This document shows, one piece after another, positions 12,101 to 35,960 of a stretch of 64,000 nt of DNA. Under the pieces are notes generated by a model, which worked only from the letters and a program-made list of their open reading frames with translations, had not been told where the DNA came from and did no database searches. The stretch is taken from NCBI GenBank assembly GCA_026874595.1, contig CM049315.1, positions 59,146,889-59,210,888 of the forward strand, given 5' to 3'. The stretch comes from Sipunculus nudus. Lineage: Eukaryota > Annelida > Sipuncula > Golfingiida > Sipunculidae. Position 1 is the stretch's first letter. Each line of letters begins with the position of its first letter. The position numbers were made by a program, and so were the translations under genes.

Positions 12101-13663
12101 CTTTGGATAATGGCTTTTTAACTCCATCTCAGAGACAAGCTGTAATCACACTTGTTGAAAAAAAGATTAAAGACCGTACAAAAGTTAAAAACTGGCGTCT
12201 AATATCTCTATTGAATACAGACTATAAAATTATGACAAAAGCTATCAGTCCTGTAACTACCCACATATATTACCAGGCCAACCGCCAGCTACTTGCTGAA
12301 GCAGTTTGTCCACCTTGGCAGCAGTCAACATCGATGAATAAGTGGCCAGTTGAACTTTGGACAGACTTCGAGACTGCGCGAGAAAGAGGAAGAATTAAGC
12401 CTAGCCCATTACAATAAATGGATACGGTGCGATAGGAGCTCGAACACATACGACAACACGCAACGTTGTATCGTAAAGACCTCGAATCAGATTTACCTGT
12501 ACATTCTACGAAATTTGTGTGAATGGGATACTTAGATAAAATTCTGATCAACAACATGGCTACCTATATAGCAGTTGGATCTACATATCGCGCAACGAGT
12601 AGGAAGTAAAAGGGTACAACAAGGAAAAGGACTAAGCCACATCAGACAAGCGAGCATGTTATGACATTTGGACACGATACGATAGGAGCTCGAAAAGAAA
12701 ATACGACATGACACGCACCTGAGATCGTATTGCGTTTCATCAAACACTTTGGGATAGGATGCCAAGAACTTTGATTTCGTGTCTATCCTGCTTCATATCA
12801 TATATCGTATCCCAAATCCGTAACGTGTAAGCTAGGTTTTGGTCTTCAGATGAAGCTCAATGGTCTACGTACGGTAGTGTTGTTGACTGCGAAGTCAACA
12901 CGAGGCGGCTGAACTCGCTCCATACGATGTGCTTGTTAAATGGCAGGTGTCTGATAAAGATAATTCCCCGGCGCTTGAGCGCTCACAACTGAAGTCGGCA
13001 GGGTTCGTGCGCTCGGATCGTCTTCGAAAGGAGGACAGCAGCAACAACCGGATGCACTCAGTAGTCCAGTGGTTGTAGTATAAATGTATTCATGCACTCA
13101 TTGAGACCCCTGACAAATAGAGAAAACATGATACAGCCTATCATTCACTATCATTTACACAGAGTCAATGTTTTAATCTTAGGTTGAATGGTGCTATAGA
13201 ATTGTCATCGCAGAAGGATGCAGAGCTAACAGATCCACCTTATGGACTGACTTCCAGGAATCTCCACCGTGTTGCTTAGGGATAGGATCTGGTATCTCCT
13301 AGATTAAACACTGTTCAGTCCCCTCGACTGGTTCAGTTCAGCTCAATTTTTTTATGTGAACGTGCTTCAGATTCTGTAGTTCTTCAGTTATTACACTTCG
13401 CTTCACGTGCAATATTTATTTTGATTACATTTATTTTAAATTTTGTTAAAATTTGAACATATTTGTATATTGCAGGTGCCGGCTACTTCATTGCCGCCGT
13501 CTTATGTTTTACCCTTACAATCACCAGGCTATACCAGAGAAGACGTACAAAATCACGTGACAAAAATGCCATTCATAACGACATTGTCAGTGCGAAAGAT
13601 GGTCCCCAGAATACAACAGAAACCATCGTACCCCCGAAGGCAGCAAGTGAACAGGAGTTTTAA
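3122..13663 (+). CDS. SLC16-like monocarboxylate-transporter-family MFS carrier, 5 coding exons
   Basis: Predicted 12-helix plasma-membrane carrier of the monocarboxylate transporter (SLC16/MCT) type. Coding exons are 3122-3317, 3944-4087, 7063-8028, 8392-8442 and 13476-13663. All have AG/GT borders, and they join into 1545 nt (514 residues plus stop). Helices 1-2 are in exon 1, 3-4 in exon 2, and 4-11 with the cytosolic loop in exon 3. The NRFGCQRT turn after helix 3 and GLGQALG near 114-120 are MCT-like. The large loop spans roughly residues 188-282 and is charged, as in the family. The C-terminal tail (RLYQRRRTKSRDK onward) is hydrophilic. The family's N-terminal DGGWGW-type motif is degenerate (DSARAW), so the substrate cannot be inferred. 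All four introns are phase 1 within Gly codons (66, 114, 436, 453). The start is MATSIEQ, directly after an AG acceptor; the frame is also open upstream to 3080, so the exact start is uncertain. Confidence 0.88.
3866..3900. repeat. G-rich fragment of a GC-end MITE in intron 1
   Basis: AGAAGCGGATC followed by a run of 14 G resembles the left end of the TIR element at 17377-17589 (CAGAAGCGGATCC then a G run). Only this end is visible, between coding exons 1 and 2 of the carrier gene. Confidence 0.45.
4419..5297 (+). mobile_element. Non-autonomous hAT-like element, copy 1
   Basis: Shares ordered blocks with 53062-53729: a GGTGYRCGCGATAT start, a CGATATTTTTC-type region, CGCCACCGTGTCTTTA, ATGTTCAAGTAGGCCTGATA, and TTATCTGCATAAACTTTT. 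The ends are imperfectly inverted (start like AGGGGTGCGCGATAT, end ATACCCCCAGCCTT), which is typical of hAT-type MITEs. No transposase coding is visible and no target-site duplication could be defined. It sits in intron 2 of the carrier gene. Confidence 0.6.
5298..7062. other. Remainder of carrier intron 2
   Basis: No coding sequence recognised. A run of degenerate roughly 55-bp repeats around GGNTCTGGACTG lies at about 6155-6290. The 3' end (TTTAAATTAAATTTCCACAG) is the acceptor for exon 3. Confidence 0.5.
9010..9684 (+). pseudogene. LINE-1-like ORF1 protein relic
   Basis: Located in carrier intron 4. The first part, about 9020-9240, reads as a charged, heptad-like coiled-coil with several stops (NKYTNLEEKI, then LKDEINKLKAD). 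It is followed by an RRM-type ORF1p domain with IEIAHRTGKK at about 9408-9437 and RNIIARFYHRP at about 9453-9486. L1-type ORF1 proteins have this coiled-coil plus RRM layout and bind the element's RNA. Stops and frameshifts upstream of 9388 and a degraded C-terminus mark it as dead. No matching ORF2 is contiguous; the RT relic 2 kb downstream may or may not be from the same insertion. Confidence 0.7.
9700..11560. other. Unassigned intron DNA with a GC-richer block
   Basis: Between about 9830 and 10270 base composition is clearly richer in GC and CpG than its surroundings, and short ORFs are open on both strands (9839-10102 plus, 9832-10071 minus). No recognisable domain is encoded. It could be part of an unidentified transposon. 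From 10300 to 11560 the DNA is AT-rich and nothing was recognised. Confidence 0.4.
11570..12255 (+). pseudogene. LINE-1-like ORF2 reverse transcriptase relic
   Basis: The segment just before the RT is recognisable in WKEKGEKSTKYF at about 11690-11730. RT motifs follow: NKSPGNDGLISEFIKKKFW near 12005-12060, then QAVITLVEKKIKDR and NWRLISLLNTDYKIMTKA to about 12245. These match the N-terminal side of the L1-clade RT. The family's catalytic FADD block should follow but is absent, and the sequence changes after about 12255. Several stops lie before 11986. The insertion is truncated at both ends. Confidence 0.85.
12256..13440. other. Unassigned intron DNA with a small direct repeat
   Basis: GCGATAGGAGCTCGAA-type sequence occurs twice in the same direction (about 12429-12445 and 12679-12695) with related flanks, suggesting part of an unnamed repeat. 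Around 12850-13080 composition is richer in GC but no domain is encoded. Otherwise nothing was recognised before the last carrier exon. Confidence 0.35.
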
Positions 13664-13869
13664 TTTGATAAGAAACTAAGAACATTCTTTCATACGCAGA
13701 TGTCTTTTTTTATCAGTCTTTAATATTTATAATATTCTGTAATACAAGGATATTTCTATCACGATGTGTATATTGACAATACAATATTACTGGTAATATA
13801 TTACAAATATGTCAAAGAATTATTTAAAAATATTTATAAAATCTGCACAAACATGCAGTTAAGGCGATA

Positions 13870-14265
13870 GATCCCTCGGTTTGACAGGATATGAGACCCT
13901 CTGTCTTACATAGTCCTCTGCGACAGGCCATGGGGCCCTCGGCGTGACAGGCACTGGGACCTTCGGTGTGACTGGCCATGGTACCTTTGTGTAACAGGCT
14001 ATGGGACCTTTGGTGTGACAGGCTATGGGACCTTTGGTGTGACAGGCAATGGGATCTTTGGTGTGACAGGTTTATGGAACCATCGGTGTGATATGGGAAG
14101 GGTCCCTTGGCGTGACAGTGTGAGGGTCCGTTGTTGTGACAGGGTAAGGGGCGCTCGGTGTGACAAGATACGGGACCCCCGGCGTGACAGGGTAAGGGGT
14201 GCTCGGTGTGACATGGTTTGGTGCTTTTGGTGTGACAGGGTATGGGGCCTCGCTAGGACAGACTG
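13870..14265. repeat. 24-bp degenerate minisatellite
   Basis: About 15 imperfect units of the form GGTGTGACAGGCTATGGGAC plus four bases, just downstream of the carrier gene. The period is a multiple of three, so both strands give long apparent ORFs; the minus strand reads an eight-residue repeat such as PVTPKAPN. Divergence between units is substantial, implying an old array. Confidence 0.8.
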
Positions 14266-14269
14266 CGGG

Positions 14270-17200
14270 TCCTGTACTGTGGTGAATGAAGCCCGCACTA
14301 ATGCAATAAGTGCAGACATCTGCTGGCAGAATATTGAATAATGATGTTGGACCTCTGATGAGGTGGCAGGGGCCCGATGGCTCATTAAAAAATTGTCCCT
14401 CCTGGTTCACCATGGTTCTCATCTTCCCCAGCCTGGTCATCCTGGTTCTCAACCACCTCCGGCCTGACAACATTCTCTTCACCCATATTGTGAAGTCACA
14501 GCTCATGTTCTATGTTACACCAGCAGGAAACCCTTGGTGAGATGATCTTATACAAGCGTAAATTAAGGAATCATTGAAGTGTACTGGTATTATTTGGTTT
14601 TATCCATTTAGTTATGCAGTTTTCATAAAGAACGCTTAAATATTACAAGATATAAAAAGATGGAAACTATGACATCCAAATACTATGAAGAGCCATTTAT
14701 ATGTACATATGAAAAGACAAATATTCAAATAACTTGCATTGAGTTGCTTCGTCACAATAATCAAGGAGAAATTATTACTAGGGCGGTAGTTCTATCACTT
14801 TAACCATTGACTGATAAGGATAAGGCGGATTGGCAGTGAAAGATGTATTAAAAATCTGTACTGGGAAGACCCATCATGTGTGTTTAACATAAAACTAGCC
14901 ATGGTAATGCCTAATTTGGTAACATATGATTGAATTCTGAAGCAAACATCTTGTAACTTATATTTTCACCTCTTTGTTATCGGTTATATATACACCTGAT
15001 GGTTGTGCAGCGGAAGGTTTTTGTGCAAAGCATTTGATATTTTTATAAAAAGTGAAATATTTGGATAAATTATAAAAAAAATTAATTGTGTTATCCTAAA
15101 AGTAAAAATTAAAACTTTAATTCAAGACAGCATTTCAAATTATTTCTTTTGTGCTTAACGCAATTTCCTTTTAGAATAAGAGATTTGTTTCTGCACTTCT
15201 ACCAGAACCTATGATTATTCATGCAGTTATCATTCAAGTACCCTATTAAAGTCCAATAAATTGTACCTACTAAGACGACATTTCCTTTTTGTTCATTGAA
15301 ACTGTTTTACAAATACCGGTGGATAATAACTAGCGGTAGGTACAGTTAATCTAGAGACCGGCACCGCCGCCAGCCCCCAAGTCGAGCCAACCAGAGTTAA
15401 TGAAGGGGCGCCGCTAATATTTCATTTAGCCGAAGTGAGCCGATTTTGTGCAGCTCAGTTTGGCCTGAGATAAATCAATACAAAAAGATAGATCGTTTAC
15501 TATTAAAAATGCCCGAAACAAATGTTCAGGTTTTGTAACTTTTTCTTTCTGGTCGCTGACAGGAAACGGTGTGATCGTTTAAGTATATGAACGTGTTGGC
15601 TTATGAAACCACAAGGATTAACTACACTCGATATTTAATCACAAACTAGTTAAATGTAGAATAAATACAATATGCAAACGTAATATAAATTACTTATTAA
15701 AATAAAACGTGTATTTTTTAAATTCGTCAAATGAATAAGCTTTCAGGCAGGTTTAAGCCAGTCGACATTTTGCAAGCCGAGTCAAGCCACGAAACTCTGC
15801 TTACTACTAAAGTCAGCCGTTTTTGTCCAAGCCAGTCGCATTTGTGTGGCGATAAACCGGCTCCAGGCTCTTAGTGGATCAGCTGAACAATTTACAATAT
15901 AACTGTACAGAAATATATTTTTTAAATTTTTGTTTTGAAATATAGAAGTAGTACTGATACTTGACATGTAGGCCATATATTGAACATGTGGAATAGCGGC
16001 CAGGGGGCCTCCTCCTCCGCCACCCTGCATGGACGTTTATAGTAGAGATAATTTCATTAAAATCACATCTGGTACCTTAAAGATAAAATACCTCATACAC
16101 AGGTATGGGTGAAAGATTAGGGTTATTCACTTTAAATAAATGGTCAAGTCATATTAACACCAGATTTATTTACCAATGGTAAATACACATATGCATGAAG
16201 TAGCCATGCATTCAAGTAGTCCTTCCGTTCCGATGTCCAGAAAAGTGTAAGACTTTGTATTTTACCTGACTTTTCTATGAACATTAATTATTAATTGGAA
16301 AATACGCTAGAAGCATTTTGGTGTGTGTAAAATACGATTTAGGTCTTTTAAAATTTAGCTATTTTAAACATGATGGTATCTTGGTGAATCCATGCAGGGA
16401 TAGATATCCTTAAAAAATAACAAGGAAACTGAATTGATTTTTACTTTATTTTAAAAATTTCCCACAATGAGTACCCCCACTGCTCCCACACCCTCCCAAT
16501 CGAGGCACATTAATTAGTGTTCAAGTAGTGTTTCTGCCTAGTTAATAGCCACCTAGTAATTTCTGCCTTGATATGTATATACATGCTTTTATAGGATTGA
16601 TCAGAATCCCGATGAAGCTCTGACATTGCAAGACCAGAGATTTTTTTATTGTTCGAAACTTGCTTAAAAAGCATATGCATATGCTAGTCATTATATTGGT
16701 TCACTTGTTTAATCAATTATGCATGTAAAACATCTAATGGAGTGAGGTAAGATAAGCCCTCTATATCGGATTAGAGACACGTTAATTATATGAGGATGGA
16801 ATTTTTAATAGTTAAGGAAACTCAACCAACCACAAATCCAACCTGAAGGAACAGCCAAATTTGTACAAATGAATTTGAACCTTTCGGGTGAAGTCCTCAT
16901 GCTATACATCTCAATACTGTATACAAATTCCCCAAAATGCCTGGGGCGGACCGCCTCAGCCGCCCCTCTCGTATGACCTAATATATAACGATTCACCACC
17001 AAATTTTGGTAGCACGGGCAAACGCAGCACGGGTAAGAACATTTCTGGTTCGAGTTGTAATGAAATAATATGACCGAGGACGCCGGACCCCAACCCGCAC
17101 TCCATCAGTCTCAAACTGGGGACGGATCCGGGGAAGGGGGGTTGATCGAGGTTGCACCCACGTGCAAACCTTGAAAATAGATTCATCATTTTTCTACAAA

Positions 17201-17371
17201 GCTCTAAACATATTAAAATATCATTTTAGGTTTACTATAAAGTTATAGGTAATATAGGGATTCTGGATCGGGCACTGCATTTCCACAGTCCTGGACAGAC
17301 CACAGGTTGATAACACGTCCCTCACACTTGCAGTGTATTCTGGGGGTACCCTAACATATGTACCCATTAAA
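14270..17371. other. Intergenic DNA between convergent genes
   Basis: No host gene recognised. A segment at 15745-15875 (AAGCCAGTCGACATTTTGCA, CCAAGCCAGTCGCATTTGTG) is related in the same orientation to 42915-43050 and is probably an unnamed dispersed repeat. The stretch 16940-17130 has GC-rich blocks resembling MITE ends. The rest is AT-rich without clear signals. Confidence 0.45.
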
Positions 17372-17376
17372 CAATG

Positions 17377-17589
17377 CAGAAGCGGATCCAAGGGGGGGGG
17401 GGGGGTCCAGGGGGTCCGGACCCCCTCCCGTATTTCATCAGAAACAACGTTTTTTTAAGGGCTTCAGACAAAACTTTGCCGCCTGGACCCCCCCCCCCCT
17501 TTTTTCAGACCTGAGGACCATTTTTTAGGGTTTTCATTTGTCCTCCTGGGTTGGACCCCCCCTTTTCCTAAATCCTGGATCCGCCCCTG
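17377..17589. mobile_element. 213-bp TIR element (MITE) with CAATG target duplication
   Basis: The left end CAGAAGCGGATCCA and the right end GGATCCGCCCCTG are inverted repeats, and both lead into G or C homopolymer runs. CAATG directly precedes (17372-17376) and follows (17590-17594) the element. There is no coding capacity. Related ends occur at 25218-25552 and as fragments at 3866 and near 43705. The transposase class is not certain. Confidence 0.7.
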
Positions 17590-17644
17590 CAATGGAGCTT
17601 TTTATGCCAATCACAAATAACTAAATTGATAACGGCTCTACCTC

Positions 17645-17650
17645 TTTATT
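17645..17650 (-). terminator. Candidate poly(A) signal of the MOXD1-like gene
   Basis: TTTATT on the plus strand is AATAAA on the minus strand, about 240 nt past the monooxygenase stop codon. It is the nearest canonical hexamer I noticed on that side. Cleavage has not been tested. Confidence 0.4.
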
Positions 17651-17887
17651 ATGGCTCTGTCATCCATTCATGAAACAGTTCTGACAAATCTGTATATTTG
17701 CGAAAATACGTATAAATAGTTCATGTTTGCTTAATCCGCCAAATGTTTTTTTCTGCATTGTATTTTCCTTTGTTAGTATCTTCACGCAATTTACAATCAT
17801 ATGGTATGCTGCACATTGATCCGCTGATCATGCAAAGCTGCGTGTGGACCCCATTTTCTTCATTTAACATTGGGGCTTGAAATGATC

Positions 17888-30317
<12,430 letters not shown>

Positions 30318-30370
30318 CCTTACTGCAGCTAGTGCACAACCTGTAAGGTGAATATTTACCGACTGAACCG

Positions 30371-30379
30371 CTTTATATA
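30371..30379 (-). promoter_or_regulatory. TATA box of the MOXD1-like gene
   Basis: CTTTATATA on the plus strand reads TATATAAAG on the minus strand, with its first T 62 bp upstream of the predicted start codon. Initiation about 30 bp downstream would leave a 5' leader of roughly 30 nt. It would also exclude the longer upstream Met, supporting the signal-peptide start. Confidence 0.55.
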
Positions 30380-30557
30380 ACCAACAGGTTAATGACCTGG
30401 TTTTCACTCCCCTCGAATGGGCAAGATTTCACACATCACTGACCGTGCATGGAGGATTATTTGGCAAATTAAAGTTCTGAATTCATAATACTCTATAGAT
30501 AACAGTATGACGTTGGTTGATTGACTACACATTGATTATCCTCTTTATAATTCAGAA

Positions 30558-30602
30558 CACTCTCTTTCTCTCTCTTTCTCTCCCTCTCTCTGTCTCTCTC
30601 TG

Positions 30603-30686
<84 letters not shown>

Positions 30687-30702
30687 ATTTATATATATAT
30701 AA
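30558..30702. repeat. Compound (CT)n-(TA)n microsatellite
   Basis: CTCT/TCTG-rich run from about 30558 to 30640, then TA repeats with TTTA interruptions to 30702. It lies about 240 bp upstream of the MOXD1-like start codon, so it could affect the promoter region. Confidence 0.95.
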
Positions 30703-32736
30703 GGATATGATAAATTGTCTCTCACGGAAACCATACTCGTCTTAAATTTTTTAAAAATCTTTGTTTCCTTTGACATAAACAGTGATGGAATGTGTATTTG
30801 AGACGCTTAACTCTAATGAAGCAGGTTTACAGGGCATTATGGGGACATTATATAAAGTGTACACATAGCCCTCATTCATCATACGCTTTCGCATGAATAC
30901 GTCTCCAAGAACGGCAGCAGCATTGATAATTGAGACCGCATAGAGTCTTTGAATTCGCGGATCCCCTGTAAATCAGAGGAACGCCTGTGCTTTTATGTAC
31001 CCTTGTGCTATACACAAAGATAGACCTTGACCCTTGTGTTTTGACTACAAACAGAGCTGTCGTCCTCTTTTCGGGTCCAGGGTTTAAATAAAATGCACTT
31101 CGTGCACTATAGTCTGACAATGACGTAGCTTATTAGCAGTCCCATGGTATGAAGGTATGGCAAATATCTCAGAGCCGGATTTTCCTCCATCCTACGTGTT
31201 CTCTATTTTGTTTTAGCGAGGAATCTTTTAGGGATTGAGTAAAGTCAATCAAATTGAAGCATGTTTTATTGTTTTTTAGGTTTGATATAACCAGAGAGAA
31301 GCGAACCGCTGTCAGAACACCCCACGTTTATTTGACACTAGATTACATCACACATACATCAAATCTTTATATGCATTATCGAAATGGAGGTCGCGAAATA
31401 TAAATCCTTGTATGTATGGTTACAAGCAGAATAATACTATAGGTGCCTATTTTCCGTTACGGAAAAAATAATTAAACTTATCATTCGCGATGAAGTCATG
31501 CATATGCCATATGTAGGTGATCACGAAGGGGCCACGTGATATAGACAGGTATGATTCCTCCAGGCTGTTTATAAACAGCAATGTCGTGCGCTATAATAAG
31601 CGTCGGGCTAATCTTGCCATGCCAACGAATCTTCGACAAAATCGTACGAAAAAATCATCGTCGGCATAGTACGAAAAGTGGAAAGAAATTTGACGGATGT
31701 ATCGGTCATCTTCATTTGGTCGCCTTTTATGTCTGAGAATCCCGCAAAACGGCGGGCAAAGAGCTCAGTTGCTGCACCGGGTTGGATGATCCCTCAGCGA
31801 AAAACAAAGAAAATTGGGGTATTGTCTCTTAAAGATAAAATTATTGACAGGGATAACCTACGAGATTCGCTGAAAGTGTGGTACGATGGTGGATTATAGG
31901 TAGCATTGTCGTGAAATTAACGTTAAAACTGTCGTAGGATTATTGTGAATTCCTACTGGCCAGGGGACTACAAATCGTACTTTAGGCTGAAGAAAATGTT
32001 GAACTTGATCATAACTCTACGACAAGAGTCAACGACACCATTTTCCTGGTGTTCGTATACGATACACCTAAGACTGTCGTAGACATTTTCCCAACTTTCT
32101 ACCGTAGACATCTTTGCGACATAATTTGTAAAGACCCTGTGACGAAGGTTTGGGAGAATAGGATTTGAAATTCGCGTTGTAGTGTTCAAATTATAATAAA
32201 TATGTGTCACACTGTATGCTTGTGGTGCGACGTGTGTGAAGGCCTTGCAAGGCAAGCCAGCTTTAATATTAAAACTAGGCCCGGTAAATTACGACAGAGT
32301 ATTATAATATATTAGGCGTATTCAATTTGCAATTTTTCATGAAGTAAATTCAACCTCAACCCACCTTAGACTGGTACCCCCGCTCTATTATGACACCGCT
32401 GCTCTAGGCCAATCATAGAGACGGGCGTACAACGCCATCTTCAGGACTCCCGGCAGATTGGTTCCAACTCCAGTATGATTTATATATGATAGAAATAAGC
32501 ATTTCGTTTGCTCAGAGAAGTTGTCAAAAGTTGGCTGTACATTTTGTGTAACAGTTATCATTAGATTAATAGATATTGGTGATAAACTAATGCCACCTAC
32601 AGAGAAATATCAAATATTCAGTATATCATATCATCTATACATCCATTAGTCAATTTTTCAATATTTGGAAACTATAAATAACTAAAGAAAGTTATTTTAT
32701 AAGAAATCTTAAAGGATAACCAGCCAGCTAGCTAGC
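30703..32736. other. Intergenic DNA without recognised genes
   Basis: Short ORFs at 30872-31120, 31678-31899 and 31968-32255 encode no recognisable domain and lack supporting splice or promoter signals. No repeat family was identified by eye. Confidence 0.45.
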
Positions 32737-35141
32737 TCCCAGTGGGCAATTGATGTTGAAAATACATCAAATTGACATCAAACATTAATGTCAAAATGAT
32801 GTCAAATACAGGTTTAATTTTAAAGTCAAATTGACGTCAAAATTTAGGCATCAAATTGATGTCAAACATTGATGTCAAAATGATGTCAAGAATAGGCTTA
32901 GTTAGCATATCAAATTGACGTCAAAAGTTTTGTCATCAAGATTTTGATCTTAATTTGCTGTCACTTTAAAGTCAATTTAATTTCATGTAAATGTCAAGTT
33001 ATGTTAAAATTTCACCCTGTAGATGTTTTCCTTTAGTGTTAACACACATCAAATATCAAGTGTAGGAACTGTTTTATTTTGATTTCAATGTCCATGAAAC
33101 TTGAGTGCTGGAATGCGATCTTCAGATTTACAGCTGCCATCTGAAAAAGAATAGAGAGTTTTTTTAAGCATTTTAAGCCTTGAGTATGTACCAGGAATTT
33201 TGCAATAGCAGGAAACATCTTTATTATTCTAAGGTGTTATTTTAATTATAATATCAAAGAAGGGACAAATAATGTTTTTCTTTAAAGCTCAAAGATGAAA
33301 ACACAACATTGTCTTAAAAGCATATTACCAGCATGGACGGGTTAAATCTTTATGTTCTATTCAGCCAGTAGGAATACCGAAAAAGGAGCATACTTTTTTG
33401 ACAATACATCTTTAGTTTCATTATGTTTGGTTAAATGTGAACAGTTACATATGCCTTTTTCATGGTATAAACTTAAAAAAATACAGTTAATATGTATGTA
33501 ATGTAAAACACAAAGTATATTGCAAAAATGATACTGCCAAAAACACTGCCCACTCCTACCAGAAAATATATATATACTCCTGAGTTGCACATTGGCAGCA
33601 AATATCATTTGCATTGCCAACTGAGCTGAATAGTGTAAAATCCTAGCCATGCGCAGCCCACCATGTATTTTTGTATGGGTTAACTTGTTCACTGCTATAT
33701 TGCACTTTTTGCCTAAATGTTGAGTGTGCAAGCAAAGTTAACAACCAAAATATTACTATTTATACCCTCTTCGTAAGTAAATACAATATCAGATTAATGG
33801 AAATTAACTATGATGCTATATTAGGCAGAATAAACCAATTTTTAATAGGGTAGTGCAATAGTTTGTTTTAAATATACATTAAATAAAGTTTGGATATAAA
33901 AATAAGATGTAATTCCTAAAATTTAAGTTCTTTAATATGTTAAGTAAATCCTGAGTTATAACAATATAAAAAAGACAATCCTCTTTTCAGTATGGTAGGA
34001 TTTGGTAAATTAATATAATAGGAAAAGTCAGCTGAGCACCAGGACTGGTGGCCTGTTGTTATTTTTAGGCAAGTATGCATTCGGCCACTTGTATTTATGT
34101 ATCAGTGTATGTCACAGTGTACATATTCTGTACGGAGCTCCAACAGCTTACTGGTTTTCTATTCAGAACTCAACATAGCCACTAATATTCCAAACTTAAA
34201 TTGTGACACAACCAGGTTTTTATGCTTTTACTTATTTACTTTAAGATTTTATGAAAGAATAATGGTAATAAGTAACTTCATAATCACAATAACATGGATG
34301 TCATATTATAAACATGAGTGAAGCACCTTAATAAAATCGCTTGTTATATTAAATATATTTTACCTCTAGATGACCACTTTAATGGGAATTAAGTAGCAGT
34401 GAATCACACCCTTAAGCATGGAATGGTTTCTTATGTATTTACTATCATTTTTGTAAATGCTTGGTGAAAATCATGATTTGTTCATTTTTAATATCATATA
34501 TTTTACTGATTATTATATACCCCTTTTAATCGCTAACTGTTACTTTTATGCATGCATATAGTGCTTCAAGTACATAAAATAATTGAAAAAGTTTTTAAAC
34601 ACTTTTGCCCCATTTTTACTTTTTACATTGGTACGTTTTTTTATCACTTAAAATTATTAATTCTTATTTAAATATGTTAAAAAATGGTAACTTAAAATTG
34701 TTTTACAAATTTATTCATAAAGTGTCTGTATAATTCTCGCTTTACAAGCCAGGCCTAAAAGTCAAGTCCGGAACTGATTCCCATACCTGCATGCTCAATG
34801 CTTTATTATAAGACCTCTCCCTTGAAAGGCTACATTTTTACCATCAAAATGGCGGCCTGTATAAAGGAGTTTAAAAACTTGACATTTTCAATTGATACCA
34901 ACTTCATGTACTGCATGTATTACTTTCAGTACATCAAAATTATTTAAAGTTTTTTTTTTTCATTTTTCCCTAATATTTTATTTATTCATTTTATTTTAAT
35001 ATTCAATTTTGCCACCTTTTCTTGAACTTCTAATTGAATAATCTTATAACAAAAATTACCAATGTTATTTCATAAAAATTATGTTTTACAATCTTATGGT
35101 AAAATACTATATAATTTACATAAATTAATATATTCATTGTA

Positions 35142-35149
35142 TATATATA

Positions 35150-35210
<61 letters not shown>
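35142..35210. repeat. (TA)n microsatellite
   Basis: Near-pure TA of about 70 bp with one TTTTATA interruption. Confidence 0.95.
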
Positions 35211-35215
<5 letters not shown>

Positions 35216-35744
35216 CATTTGAATGTGAATATAATGCCATGGTCATTTGCTTCATTAATGTCATTATAAAGTTTTTCATGAAGATGAAATAAGGGATGAG
35301 GTCAACATTGCACTTTGTTAGGACAGAGAAGGTTTCAGTGAATATGCTTATAATGGCATAACACGACAGCCTGAGCACTGTTGTTGCTCAAGTTTATAAA
35401 TGAGGTGAGGGAGAAAGAGAGGGTTCAGGCTAGGTCAGACAATAATGGCTTTGGCTTCCTTTGCTTGAGTTAGTGTAATGCCCCCTGGCAGCTTCTCAGG
35501 AGCCAGTCACACTGATATGTGACACTATGACAGATCAACTACATGTACAGAAAACTTAGTATATAATCACACACACAGTCACACACACACATTTGAATAC
35601 ATAAATATGCACAAATACCTCTATTAACACAACACACGTAGACACATACATATATATTATGTACTAGACGAGAAAAATATGCAAAAGTTCAGTTCGTAAA
35701 GTCAGATTCGAACCTCAATCTTCATTTTACATATTACTACACTA

Positions 35745-35760
35745 TATATATATTTGTATA

Positions 35761-35803
<43 letters not shown>

Positions 35804-35844
35804 CATCTATAAAAGAAACAGTGAACCAGCATGGCTATTAATAC

Positions 35845-35881
<37 letters not shown>

Positions 35882-35890
35882 AATATATAA

Positions 35891-35960
<70 letters not shown>
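35745..35960. repeat. Cluster of three (TA)n microsatellites
   Basis: TA runs at about 35745-35801, 35850-35879 and 35880-35959, separated by short unique sequence. Confidence 0.93.

Noticed and set aside
14015-14506. Proline/threonine-rich repeat ORFs
   Set aside because: Artefacts of the 24-bp minisatellite; both strands are open.
30318-30407. Upstream in-frame Met for the MOXD1-like protein
   Set aside because: It would put 30 residues before a clean signal peptide and lies upstream of the likely transcription start given the TATA box at 30371-30379.
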